Source of the DNA: Thermalbibacter longus | GTDB taxonomy: Bacteria > Chloroflexota > Chloroflexia > Thermomicrobiales > Thermomicrobiaceae | NCBI RefSeq assembly: GCF_023806485.1 | Contig: NZ_JAMSLR010000001.1 | Span: forward strand, 372,001 to 436,000 | Reading direction: 5' to 3' | DNA: 64,000 bases | In this document: positions 17,025 to 25,741 of the stretch, piece after piece | How the letters are laid out: each line of letters begins with the position of its first letter | Numbering within the stretch: the first letter of the stretch is position 1 | Notes under the pieces: model-generated | The model's input: the letters and a program-made list of their open reading frames with translations, nothing else | Database searches by the model: none | Told to the model about the DNA's origin: nothing | Translations under genes and position numbers: made by a program

Positions 17025-17501
17025 CTACCGGGCCCTCCGGTAGCTCATGTCGAAGTCGTGCTCCCACGTCGCGCCGCCCTCGGACTTCTCCCAGCGGCCG
17101 CTTATGAGCTGACCGCTCTCGCTCAGGACGCCGGTGAAGCGCTGGGAAAACCCGGGCGAGTCTCGCCAGATGGCCCACTGGCTGTCGCGGAAGCTCGTCG
17201 CATAGACCCGGTGGACGCCGCGCGAATCGAAGAAGTGCATGGCCCACTCACTACCAGAATCGCCGCGGCCGATGACGGCGATGCCGTCCGGGAAGTCCGG
17301 GTGCTCCACCTCCCAGCGGTGGATGAGGAAACTCCGGTCCCCCAGCCACTCGAAGTTCGCCTTCCCGCGGATCGTGCTCCCGGGTGCGAGTGGGTGAACG
17401 ATCTCTGTCGTCCAGGTGCCAACGAGTGCGTCGAGCAGGTGGGCTGTCTCATTGGGTCGTGGCTCTCCGGGGAAACCGGATTCACTCGAACCGTTCGGCA
17501 T
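17025..17501 (-). CDS. DUF1579-like protein, second copy
   Basis: A 158-residue relative of the neighbouring DUF1579 protein. It keeps LLDALVGTWTTE, the FEWLGDRSFLIHRWE strand, a central FDSRGVHRVYATSF segment and the final FDMSYRRAR. The ATG at 17501 (MPNGSSESG) is preferred; a start at 17528 adds nine residues. The family adopts a lipocalin-like barrel, but a ligand cannot be predicted. Confidence 0.75.
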   Translation of the reverse strand: MPNGSSESGFPGEPRPNETAHLLDALVGTWTTEIVHPLAPGSTIRGKANFEWLGDRSFLIHRWEVEHPDFPDGIAVIGRGDSGSEWAMHFFDSRGVHRVYATSFRDSQWAIWRDSPGFSQRFTGVLSESGQLISGRWEKSEGGATWEHDFDMSYRRAR

Positions 17502-17646
17502 AGCGATGCTCTCTTCTCGCTTCAGCACTCGGTGAGATTCCCGAGCTGCTGCTCTTACCTTCAGTGACAGGTCCCCGGCGACGGGCAGGCGACAAGGTGT
17601 GTCGCCGGGGACGCCAACGGCTGGGAGGGGCGAACCGGCCAGCGGC

Positions 17647-18054
17647 CTACGATCTGGATGGTGGTTCGAAAGGCCGAACGTTCTTGGCGAACATCAAGTG
17701 ATATCCGTCAGGATCTTGCACCGTGAACGTCCGATCTCCCCACTCCTGGTCCTGGATCGGATCGACGATCCGCGCTCCGGCCGCGCGCACCCGCTGGTAG
17801 AACGCGTCGATGTCATCGTCGTTGTCGGTGATGTAGAGGGTCACACCGGCGCCGAGGAGCGAGCGGGCTGCTTCCGAGAGTCCCGACGCCGGGCCGAGCA
17901 TCAGCGCCGCGCCGTTGCGACTGAGCTCGGCATGTACGAGCTGGCCCGTGTCATCGGGGACGGTCAGACTGACCGAGAACTCTAGGACATCCCGGTAAAA
18001 GGCGATCGACGCCTCCATGTTCGCGACCTGCAGAATCGGTTGGAGTGTTGCCAT
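17647..18054 (-). CDS. VOC-fold glyoxalase/dioxygenase superfamily protein
   Basis: A 135-residue single VOC protein: LQPILQVANMEASIAFYRDVLEF at the start and DRTFTVQDPDGYHLMFAKNV at the end, the paired beta-alpha-beta modules of this superfamily. Likely metal ligands include the Glu in HAELS and residues in the DPDGYHLMF strand. ATG 18054 has GAGGAG six bases upstream. The substrate is unknown; it resembles the bleomycin-resistance/extradiol subgroup. Confidence 0.85.
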   Translation of the reverse strand: MATLQPILQVANMEASIAFYRDVLEFSVSLTVPDDTGQLVHAELSRNGAALMLGPASGLSEAARSLLGAGVTLYITDNDDDIDAFYQRVRAAGARIVDPIQDQEWGDRTFTVQDPDGYHLMFAKNVRPFEPPSRS

Positions 18055-18343
18055 CCGGAACTCCTCTCTCCACTTCCCGAGCGAGTGGTCCCGCAGCGGG
18101 CGCGCCCCGGCGGCGCAACGGATCCTCGCTTCGGGTCGTGTACCCAGTCCCTGTCTCTCCGGCGCCGGAACAGGCCTCGGTGGATGATCGATCATCTGTT
18201 CTAGAGTATACGTACAGGTGACCGCCTGTCAATAGGCGCGGTGCACAATTTTGGAACTCGTGTTCGCATTGACGGCTGGAGTTGTTCTCACCCTTCGGTG
18301 CCCTGCACAAGGGCAAGGATGTGGGGCAGTATTCGCCCGCTCG

Positions 18344-18823
18344 CTATGGCAGGGCCTTGAGATAGGCAAGGAGGTCGTTCAACTGCCGCTCCGTCATCTG
18401 CCAGCGGGGCATCGGCCAGGCGAGCGGCCGCCCTTCGGCGTCGATCCCCTGCGTGATGGCGCGCTCGATCAGCTCATCCGTGTAGGTATGCCCGCGCGAG
18501 CCGTCCGACTCCACCATCCCGGCCGGATCGGTCAGATTGCGGTAGCGGATATCCGGGCTGACGAACATCGGCGTGCGCAGGCCGCGGCCGTCCGGCCCGT
18601 GGCAGTCGGCGCAGCTCATGTGCATCATCATGCCACCGCTGGCGGGGATAGGGATTCCGGTGTCAGGATCGGTGCCGGTTCGGTAGATCCATGCGCCGCG
18701 CGCTTCAGCGCCTTCTGGGCGAGAGCGGACCGCCGGCACAATGGCTCCGACTACGAGCAGTCCGGTGAGCCCTATGCCGATAAGGGCCAGGGAGAGGATG
18801 AGGAGACGCCAGGAGCTCGTCAT
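18344..18823 (-). CDS. Membrane-anchored c-type cytochrome
   Basis: A 159-residue protein with an N-terminal membrane anchor (about residues 7-30, LILSLALIGIGLTGLLVVGAI) and one haem motif CADCH (about residues 72-76). Axial methionine candidates lie in WPMPRWQMTERQL. The C-terminal MTERQLNDLLAYLKALP helix is typical of mono-haem cytochromes c. The ATG overlaps the stop of the SHOCT-domain gene (ATGA), so both are made together. Confidence 0.88.
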   Translation of the reverse strand: MTSSWRLLILSLALIGIGLTGLLVVGAIVPAVRSRPEGAEARGAWIYRTGTDPDTGIPIPASGGMMMHMSCADCHGPDGRGLRTPMFVSPDIRYRNLTDPAGMVESDGSRGHTYTDELIERAITQGIDAEGRPLAWPMPRWQMTERQLNDLLAYLKALP

Positions 18824-19185
18824 GGTTGGGTCGGCGCTTCGAGGTCGCGCCGCATCTGCTCGTACTGCTCCCGGGTAATCTCCCCGCGGGCATAGCGCTC
18901 CTGCAGGATCTCGATCGCTCGGGATCGGCCGCCTCCGCCAGCGCCGGCCGCGAGCTGGCGGATGCCCCAGGCCACCAGCAGCACGATCCCGATAATGAAG
19001 AAGACCCAGAAGATCAGCATGACGAGGCCCCACCAGCCGAAGCCGGGTCCCCAGCCGCCCATCATCCCGCCGCCCATCATCGGCCACCACCCTCCCATCA
19101 TCCCCATGCCGAGCATCGGCAGGAAGAAGAGTGCGCCCAGGACGATCATGGTCGCTGCCACAATCCATACGACGCTGTCCCGCAT
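18820..19185 (-). CDS. Met/Gly/Trp-rich membrane protein with C-terminal SHOCT domain
   Basis: A 121-residue protein. Residues about 8-24 form one hydrophobic segment, then comes a striking MMGGWWPMMGGGMMGGWG stretch, a second membrane segment (about 50-75), and a C-terminal SHOCT helix pair (AIEILQERYARGEITREQYEQMRRDL). ATG 19185 has AGGAGA upstream. SHOCT proteins often act in membrane or envelope contexts. The Met-rich loop between membrane segments could bind copper, which fits a cytochrome partner but is inference. Confidence 0.8.
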   Translation of the reverse strand: MRDSVVWIVAATMIVLGALFFLPMLGMGMMGGWWPMMGGGMMGGWGPGFGWWGLVMLIFWVFFIIGIVLLVAWGIRQLAAGAGGGGRSRAIEILQERYARGEITREQYEQMRRDLEAPTQP

Positions 19186-19399
19186 GGGATCTCTCCTGAA
19201 GGTTGCCAGTGTCACTGAAGTAAAGTGTAGCACAGTGTATCGAGCCTGAACCCAGTGAACGCAGCGACCGATGCTACGGTTCTTCCATCGCCACCCAGGC
19301 ATGGCAAGTCGGCGGCTCCCATGCGACCATAGTCCCAGTCCTGCGGTGGTGGGATCCACCGGGTAGAGGATGGGCAGTTCACAGGTCAGGGAGGGAGCC

Positions 19400-20101
19400 A
19401 TGACGGTGAACCAGCGCCCGTGGCGGGACGACGACGAGCTGTTCACCACGATCCGTGCCGAGCTCTTCACGGCCGTCGTGGGCGATGTTCTCGATCTGAT
19501 GGGGCTGACGCATCAGTTCTTGCCGCCGGAAATTCGGCCCCTGCACCAGGACATGACCCTGGTGGGCCGCGCTATGCCGGTGCTGGAAGCGGATGTCTTC
19601 GCTGGCGAGAGCGAAGGCCCCGGCCCGCTCTCCGCCAAGACCTTCGGATTGATGCTGGAGGCGCTCGATGACCTGAGACCCGGCGAGGTTTACCTGGCCA
19701 CCGGCGGATCCCCGCGCTACGCGCTCTGGGGCGAGCTGATGTCGACGCGGGCCCAGCGCCTCGGTTGCGCCGGCGCGGTCCTCGACGGCTACACCCGCGA
19801 TACCCGCGGTATCCTGCGCCTCGGCTTCCCGGTCTTCTGCTACGGCTCCTACGCACAGGACGAGCGCGTGCGTGGCAAAGTGATCGACTTCCGCGTCCCG
19901 GTGGAGGTGGGTGGGGTACGAGTGGAGCCTGGCGACCTCGTCCTCGGCGACGTCGATGGAGTGCTGGTCGTGCCGCGCGCTGCCGAGGAGGAGGCGATCC
20001 GCCGGGCACTAGAGAAGGTGCGCACGGAGAACCTGGTGCGCAAGGCAATCGAGGAGGGGATGAGCGCGACCGAGGCCTTTCGAACCTTCGGGGTGATGTG
20101 A
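19400..20101 (+). CDS. RraA-like family protein
   Basis: A 233-residue protein of the RraA/HMG-aldolase fold, once annotated as demethylmenaquinone methyltransferase. The LGCAGAVLDGYTRDTRGI segment carries the catalytic-type Arg-Asp pair, and VEPGDLVLGDVDGVLVVPRA is the family signature near the C terminus. ATG 19400 follows GGGAGGGAGCC. Likely activity is retro-aldol or oxaloacetate decarboxylation with a divalent metal; the substrate is not shown. A true RNase E inhibitor role is unlikely because the protein is longer than RraA. Confidence 0.8.
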   Translation: MTVNQRPWRDDDELFTTIRAELFTAVVGDVLDLMGLTHQFLPPEIRPLHQDMTLVGRAMPVLEADVFAGESEGPGPLSAKTFGLMLEALDDLRPGEVYLATGGSPRYALWGELMSTRAQRLGCAGAVLDGYTRDTRGILRLGFPVFCYGSYAQDERVRGKVIDFRVPVEVGGVRVEPGDLVLGDVDGVLVVPRAAEEEAIRRALEKVRTENLVRKAIEEGMSATEAFRTFGVM

Positions 20102-20124
20102 GCGATCAAGGCGCGGGAGGAGCC

Positions 20125-20409
20125 ATGAGCGAGGAGCGACAGCCACTCGACCCGACCCGCCGGCTGCTGCGGGTCTTCGGGGTCAGCGTGACCAACTATG
20201 AGGAGCGCACCGCTCGCCTGCTCGAACGCGCAGCGGACCCCAGCGTCACGCTCGAGGAGCTCGCAGACGTCGTCGCGCAGGCACTGCAGCTCACCGTCGA
20301 CCTGGACCAGCGCCTGCGCGACATAACCGGACACGTGCTGGAGTGCCAGATGGACACGCTATCCCGTCTGCAGGAGATCATCGCCCGGCGCCGAGCGAGC
20401 GGAAGCTGA
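20125..20409 (+). CDS. Hypothetical helical protein
   Basis: A 94-residue, charged, helix-forming protein with no recognised family. It starts at ATG 20125 after GGGAGGAGCC, 23 nt behind the RraA-like gene, so the two are probably one transcript. Heptad-like Leu spacing in LLRVFGVSVTNYEERTARLL and LTVDLDQRLRDITGHVL suggests a small coiled-coil bundle. Confidence 0.65.
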   Translation: MSEERQPLDPTRRLLRVFGVSVTNYEERTARLLERAADPSVTLEELADVVAQALQLTVDLDQRLRDITGHVLECQMDTLSRLQEIIARRRASGS

Positions 20410-20740
20410 ACCCGGGACACGCTTGTGCCCACCGCGTGGGCTGGAATTGACGGCATTCCGCTCGGCGTGTAGGCTTGATGCGGAACGTGCACGTGCTGGG
20501 TGCGACGAGCGAGAGAGCGTCTGCGTGCGCGGATTCATAGTCGACGACAGCAGAGATCCGTTGAATCGCCCGGAGCGATGGGCTGCGCTGCCCGACCTGC
20601 CGAGTGGTCAGGTAGTAGGCCCGTAGCCGGGCGACCGTTGCCGTAATCCGGCACAGAGCGGGCGCCCGTCCTCAGATGCGAGGACGGTCTTTTGTCATTC
20701 GGCGCTCGTCGCATCTGGCCCGCGCGGTGGAGGGGTATCG
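20410..20740 (+). promoter_or_regulatory. Structured leader of valS, candidate attenuator or T-box
   Basis: This 331-nt gene-free stretch contains a run of adjacent inverted repeats: GGGC/GCCC near 20580, ACCTG/CAGGT near 20600, GCCCG/CGGGC near 20625 and TGCCG/CGGCA near 20640. It ends in an intrinsic terminator 47 nt before the valS start. A terminator inside an aminoacyl-tRNA synthetase leader suggests regulation by charged tRNA. I could not find the full T-box core motif, so the class is open. Confidence 0.5.
20666..20694 (+). terminator. Intrinsic terminator upstream of valS
   Basis: A perfect 8-bp stem CCGTCCTC/GAGGACGG with loop AGATGC is followed by TCTTTTG. It lies in the valS leader in the sense orientation, so valS expression should depend on read-through. 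Confidence 0.8.
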
Positions 20741-23419
20741 ATGAGCCAGAGAGCGCGATCGGGAGAGCTGGCACCGACGTATCAGCCCCGCGACGTCGAG
20801 TCTCACTGGTACGACTGGTGGGAGTCGAGCGGCTATTTCACGCCCGAGATCGACCACACGAGGAAGCCTTTCGTTATCATCATGCCGCCCCCCAACGTCA
20901 CTGGTGAGCTGCATATGGGCCACGCGCTATTCGTCGCGGTCGAGGACCTGCTGATCCGGTGGCGGCGCATGCAGGGATATCCCACGTTGTGGCTGCCAGG
21001 AGCCGACCACGCTGGCATAGCCGGCCAGTGGGTCGTCGAGCGCGAGCTGCTGGCCGAGGGGCTGACCCGGCATGATCTCGGGCGCGAGAAGTTCCTGGAG
21101 CGCGTGTGGGACTGGATGAACCGTTACCGTGGCCGCATCCGGGAGCAGCTCCGGATTCTCGGCGCGTCCTGCGACTGGACTCGCTTCCGCTTCACGATGG
21201 ACCCCGGCCCCTCCCGCGCCGTTCGGACGGCGTTCAAGCGGCTCTACGATAAGGGGCTCATCTACCGGGGCGAGCGGTTGATCAACTGGTGCCCGCGGTG
21301 CATGACCGCACTCTCCGACCTCGAAGTCGACCACGAGGAGATCGACTCGAAGCTCTGGTTTATCCGCTATCCGATCGAGGGTTCGGATCGCTTCATCGAG
21401 GTCGCGACGACCCGGCCGGAGACGATGCTCGGTGACACCGGGGTGGCGGTCCATCCCGACGACCGGCGCTACGGGGATCTTGTCGGTAAGACGGCGATCC
21501 TGCCGATCCTGGGGCGGCGGCTCGCAATCGTCGCTGATGAGGCGGTGGATCCGGAGTTCGGCACCGGGGCGGTCAAGGTGACCCCGGCTCACGACTTCAA
21601 CGACTTCGAGATTGCCCAGCGCCACGGCTTGCCGGCGGTCAATATCTTGAATCTCGATGGCACGCTCAACGAGAACGCCGGTCCCTACGCCAGCCTGCCC
21701 AACTTCGAGGCGCGCAAGCGGATCGTCGAGCAGCTCGACCGCGAGGGGTATCTGTCGCGGGTCGAGGACCACCGGCACTCGGTCGGACGCTGCCAGCGCT
21801 GCGGCACTGTCGTCGAGCCGATCATCAGCAAGCAGTGGTTCGTGAAGATGGAGCCACTGGCCCGGCCGGCCATCGAGGTGGTGAAGAACGGCACCGTGCG
21901 CTTCGTGCCCGACCGCTTCACCGGCGTCTACCTGCACTGGATGGAGAACGTCCGCGACTGGTGCATCTCGCGGCAGCTCTGGTGGGGTCACCGGATTCCG
22001 GTCTGGTATTGCCGTGACTGCGGCGAGGTGACGGTCACGGACGAGGAGACGCTGGAGCGGTGCGGGCACTGCGGCAGCACGAAGATCGAGCAGGATCCCG
22101 ACGTGCTCGATACCTGGTTCAGTTCCGGGCTGTGGCCCTTCAGCACGCTGGGCTGGCCGGAAGACACCGAAGATCTCCGGTACTTCTACCCCAGCTCGGT
22201 GATGGAGACTGGCTACGACATCCTCTTCTTCTGGGTCGCCCGGATGGTCTTCCTCGGACTCGAGTTCATGGGCGACGTGCCCTTCTATACCGTCTACTTG
22301 CACGGTACCGTCCGCGACGAGACCGGGCAGCGCATGAGCAAGACCAAGGGCAACGTGATCGACCCGACCGACGTGACCGAGCAGTACGGCAGCGATGCCC
22401 TGCGCTTCACGCTGCTCACCCTCGCCGGGCCGGGGACCGACATGAAGCTGAGCCTGCCGCGGGTGGAGTCGAACCGGAACTTCGCGAACAAGATCTGGAA
22501 CGCGACCCGTTATACCCTGCGCGCGCTCAACAGTGGACCGCTCGCAACCGCCTCCGATGGCGCGCCGCTGCCACCTGACCGGGAGAGCATGAGCCTGGCC
22601 GACCGCTGGGTTCTCAGCCGGCTGCACCGTGTGATCGGCGAGGTGACCGATCTCATGGAGCGCTACCAGTTCCACGAGGCCGGCCGGCAGCTCTACGAGT
22701 TCCTCTGGTCGGAGTTCTGCGACTGGTACATTGAAGCGAGCAAGGTGGCCATCGCTGAGGAAGGCGTTGGCGCGCCGGCTGCTCGCCAGACGCTCGCGAC
22801 CGTGCTGGAGCAGGCGCTGCGGCTGCTGCACCCGTTCATGCCCTTCGTGACCGAGGAGCTGTGGCAGCGGCTGCCGCATGCCGGCGACAGCATTATGGTC
22901 GCTCCGTGGCCGGCTGTCGATCCGGCCTGGATCGACGAGGAGGCGGAGCGCGAGTTCGGCTTCCTGATGGAAGCCATCCGGGCAATCCGCAACGCCCGGG
23001 CCGAGGTGGGCGTCGAGCCAGCGCGGTGGATCCACGCCACGATCTACCCGGGTTCGCATCGCGTCACCCTAGAGCAGAGCGAGCCGGTCTTCCGCTTCTT
23101 GGCGCGGGTGGCCGAAGGTGGCGTGCAGTACCTGGACGAGCTGCTGGAGGCTCCGGAGCAGGTGGTTACACTGGTGGTCGATGATGCCGTGATCTATTTG
23201 CCGCTGCGTGGCATGATCGACCTCGATGCTGAACGGGAGCGGCTGCGCCGGGAGATCGATGAGGCGCTGGTCGAGGTCGACCGGGCTCGCCAGCTTCTAA
23301 CGAACGAGCAGTTCATCACCCGCGCTCCCGCCCATGTGGTGGAACGGCAGCGTGCCCGGCTGGCCGAGGCGGAGGAGCGAGTGAGCTTGCTCCAGGCGCG
23401 TCTGGCTGAACTGGGGTGA
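20741..23419 (+). CDS. valS: Valyl-tRNA synthetase
   Basis: Charges tRNA-Val with valine; class I synthetase, 892 aa. The HIGH-type signature is HMGHA (about residues 57-61, after PPNVTGE) and the KMSKS-type loop is RMSKT (about 531-535). Editing-domain residues (TTRPETMLGDTGVAVHP), zinc-type CxxC pairs (CQRCG, CRDCG, CGHCG) and the C-terminal coiled coil (DLDAERERLRREIDEAL) are intact. ATG 20741 follows GGTGGAGGGG. Expression is probably controlled by the upstream leader. Confidence 0.97.
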   Translation: MSQRARSGELAPTYQPRDVESHWYDWWESSGYFTPEIDHTRKPFVIIMPPPNVTGELHMGHALFVAVEDLLIRWRRMQGYPTLWLPGADHAGIAGQWVVERELLAEGLTRHDLGREKFLERVWDWMNRYRGRIREQLRILGASCDWTRFRFTMDPGPSRAVRTAFKRLYDKGLIYRGERLINWCPRCMTALSDLEVDHEEIDSKLWFIRYPIEGSDRFIEVATTRPETMLGDTGVAVHPDDRRYGDLVGKTAILPILGRRLAIVADEAVDPEFGTGAVKVTPAHDFNDFEIAQRHGLPAVNILNLDGTLNENAGPYASLPNFEARKRIVEQLDREGYLSRVEDHRHSVGRCQRCGTVVEPIISKQWFVKMEPLARPAIEVVKNGTVRFVPDRFTGVYLHWMENVRDWCISRQLWWGHRIPVWYCRDCGEVTVTDEETLERCGHCGSTKIEQDPDVLDTWFSSGLWPFSTLGWPEDTEDLRYFYPSSVMETGYDILFFWVARMVFLGLEFMGDVPFYTVYLHGTVRDETGQRMSKTKGNVIDPTDVTEQYGSDALRFTLLTLAGPGTDMKLSLPRVESNRNFANKIWNATRYTLRALNSGPLATASDGAPLPPDRESMSLADRWVLSRLHRVIGEVTDLMERYQFHEAGRQLYEFLWSEFCDWYIEASKVAIAEEGVGAPAARQTLATVLEQALRLLHPFMPFVTEELWQRLPHAGDSIMVAPWPAVDPAWIDEEAEREFGFLMEAIRAIRNARAEVGVEPARWIHATIYPGSHRVTLEQSEPVFRFLARVAEGGVQYLDELLEAPEQVVTLVVDDAVIYLPLRGMIDLDAERERLRREIDEALVEVDRARQLLTNEQFITRAPAHVVERQRARLAEAEERVSLLQARLAELG

Positions 23420-23427
23420 GTTGAGCC

Positions 23428-24117
23428 GTGCCCATCGCAGCCAGTGAGACGCGTATAGGCAGCGAGCAGATGGTGACTGCCAGCGAGCCCATCATCTCGC
23501 CGGAGCGTGCCCTGGGGCTGGACTGGTATGCGCGGCCGGCCGAGCAGGTTGCGATCGACCTGCTCGGCTGTCTCCTGGTGACTGCGATTGGGGGGCACGT
23601 CACAGCGGGTTGGGTCGTGGAGACCGAGGCCTACGGCGGTCCGGAGGATCCGGCGTCGCACGCCTCTTTCCGCCGCCACGGCCTCGTCCGGGCGATGTGG
23701 GGCCCGCCGGGGCGCGCCTACGTCTACCGGGCCTATGGGGTGTTCCCCTGCTTCAACGTGGTTACCGGCCAGCCCGGTGAAGCGAGCGCCGTGCTGGTCC
23801 GCGCCATCGAGCCGGTCATGGGTATAGAGGAGATGGCCCGGCGGCGCGGCGTGCCTGCCGGCCCGCGCATCGCTGCCGGACCGGGCAAGCTCGGCCGCGC
23901 GCTGGGGTTAGCCGTGGAGTACAACGGTCTGGCGTTGGACCGACCGCCGGTCTGGATCCAACCCGGGCGGCTGGTCGAACAGATGGCCTGTGGGCAACGG
24001 ATCGGCGTGCGCCGGGGCGCCGATCGGCCCTGGCGTTTCGGCATCGCCGGCCACCCGGCTCTCTCGCGCCCCTTTCCCGTCGTCACGCCGCCGTACCCGG
24101 CACCTGCGACGCGGTGA
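23428..24117 (+). CDS. 3-methyladenine DNA glycosylase (MPG/AAG family)
   Basis: Removes alkylated purines from DNA in base-excision repair; 229 aa. VAIDLLGCLLVT, WVVETEAYGGPEDPASHA (catalytic Glu region), GRAYVYRAYGVFPCFNVVTG and AAGPGKLGRALGL are family signatures. GTG 23428 lies eight bases after the valS stop; ATG 23470 is an alternative start. It is probably co-transcribed with valS. Confidence 0.93.
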   Translation: MPIAASETRIGSEQMVTASEPIISPERALGLDWYARPAEQVAIDLLGCLLVTAIGGHVTAGWVVETEAYGGPEDPASHASFRRHGLVRAMWGPPGRAYVYRAYGVFPCFNVVTGQPGEASAVLVRAIEPVMGIEEMARRRGVPAGPRIAAGPGKLGRALGLAVEYNGLALDRPPVWIQPGRLVEQMACGQRIGVRRGADRPWRFGIAGHPALSRPFPVVTPPYPAPATR

Positions 24118-24162
24118 CTGTCCTGTATGGCTGCCGGCGGGAGACCTAAACCGGCTCGCCGG

Positions 24163-25458
24163 TCAGCCCTCGACAATCTCTGCGGAAGCCGGGCGGGATG
24201 CGACACGGTAGCCCAGGATCCGTAGCACGGCGAACCCGACAGCTCCGGCGACAGCCGAGGCAGCGATGATTCCCACTTTGGCGATATTGAGGCGTTCGGC
24301 GTCGGGGAACGCCAGACCGGCGATGAAGATCGACATCGTGAAGCCGATGCCCGCCAACCAGCTCACGCCGTAGACGTGGAGGAGCCCGAGCCCGGTGGGC
24401 AGGTCACCGAGTCCTAAGCGGGTGACCAGCCAGGCCGCAAGGGTGATCCCGATCTGCTTGCCCACGATGAGGCCGGCGACGATGCCGAGCGCGATGCGGT
24501 CTCCCAGCGTGGAGAGCAGGCCAGCTTCGATCGTGACGCCCGCGTTCGCCAGGGCGAAGATCGGCATGATCCCGAATGCGACCCAGGGATTCAGCGCATG
24601 CTCGATCCGCTCCAGCAGCGATCCTCCACCGTGGCCGTCGACGGTTACCTCCTGGGGTTGCTCCTGACGGACCTCCGGGCCGCCGCGGGCGGGAATCGTC
24701 ATCGCGAGAAGGACGCCGGCTACGGTAGGGTGGACACCCGATTCGAGGAAACTCGCCCACAGGGCCAGCCCGAGCGCGAGGTACACGCTGACCCGGCAAA
24801 CGCCCAACAGGTTGGCCACAACCAGGGCCGCGAAGACGAGCGCTCCTGCAGCCAGGCTGGCCCACGACAGCGCTCCACTGTAGAAGAGCGCGATCACCAG
24901 CACGGCGATCAGGTCGTCGACGATGGCCAGAGCAGCCAGGAAGATCCGAAGTAGCAGGGCGGCCGGGCCGCCCACGAGAGAGAGAACCCCGAGAGCGAAG
25001 GCGATATCGGTCGCCATCGGTATGCCCCAGCCGGAGGATCCGGGAGTGCCGGCGTTGAGCAGGGTGTAGATGACGGCTGGTGCGAGCGCGCCACCGACCG
25101 CGGCAGCCGCGGGTAATGCGGCACGGCGAGGAGAGGCGAGCTCGCCGAGCAGCAGCTCGCGCTTGATCTCCAGGCCGACCAGGAAGAAGAAGCCGACCAT
25201 CAGCGCGTCCTTCACCCAGCTCTGCAGCGATTTGGCCAGCTCGAGGTCGCCGAGCCGGATACCCAGCGTGGTCGCCCACAGGCGATGGTAGCTCTCGCTC
25301 CAAGGCGAGTTGGCCCAGATGAGCGCGAGCGCGGCGCATCCCAGGAGCACGACCCCGCCGGCCGCCTCGGTCCTGAAGAACTCCAGGAATGGCAGGGAAA
25401 GGGTGGCGTTGCCACGCTGGCGCTGCGAGAAGCGCCTGTTGCTTGCTGGCTGAGGCAT
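24163..25458 (-). CDS. nhaA: Na+/H+ antiporter NhaA
   Basis: An electrogenic sodium/proton antiporter of the inner membrane, 431 aa, with about eleven hydrophobic segments. The functional core is visible: KDALMVGFFFLVGLEIKREL, MATDIAFALGVLSL and FLAALAIVDDLIAVLVIALF, the last holding the paired aspartates that bind sodium. ATG 25458 follows AGGAAGGGA. An upstream in-frame extension to 25521 lacks a ribosome site. It converges on the glycosylase gene. Confidence 0.95.
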   Translation of the reverse strand: MPQPASNRRFSQRQRGNATLSLPFLEFFRTEAAGGVVLLGCAALALIWANSPWSESYHRLWATTLGIRLGDLELAKSLQSWVKDALMVGFFFLVGLEIKRELLLGELASPRRAALPAAAAVGGALAPAVIYTLLNAGTPGSSGWGIPMATDIAFALGVLSLVGGPAALLLRIFLAALAIVDDLIAVLVIALFYSGALSWASLAAGALVFAALVVANLLGVCRVSVYLALGLALWASFLESGVHPTVAGVLLAMTIPARGGPEVRQEQPQEVTVDGHGGGSLLERIEHALNPWVAFGIMPIFALANAGVTIEAGLLSTLGDRIALGIVAGLIVGKQIGITLAAWLVTRLGLGDLPTGLGLLHVYGVSWLAGIGFTMSIFIAGLAFPDAERLNIAKVGIIAASAVAGAVGFAVLRILGYRVASRPASAEIVEG

Positions 25459-25709
25459 CGTTAGTCCCTTCCTGTCGTGGGACGGAAACGGGCGCACTCG
25501 GGTGTTACCCGTTAAGGGCAACGCTGCCCGTCGCGGAGCTGAAACCGGTCGCTCACCTTCTCACACGACCAGCCCGTCCTGGCTCAGCAGGGTGGGCTGT
25601 GACCCGGCGGATCTGCATGCTCTCCCGAGCCTACCAATCGGGTACGCCAGCGGCAAGCGCTCTCGCCAGCGCTAAGGCGCAGACCCGCACGCTGGTCTTC
25701 GTCGGGCGC

Positions 25710-25721
25710 TGCTATACTCGC
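25710..25721 (+). promoter_or_regulatory. Extended -10 promoter of mutL
   Basis: TGCTATACTCGC, with TATACT at 25713-25718 and TGC directly before it, stands 24 nt ahead of the mutL ATG. No good -35 hexamer is present at 17 bases, so it would act as an extended -10 promoter. The same 12-mer recurs at 50289 and 50870. Confidence 0.6.
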
Positions 25722-25741
25722 GCCCAGGAGGCGCAGCGGCG

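Noticed and set aside
20927-23059. A 710-residue open frame opposite valS
   Set aside because: It lies entirely within valS on the other strand, matches no protein pattern, and arises from strong GC bias at third codon positions.
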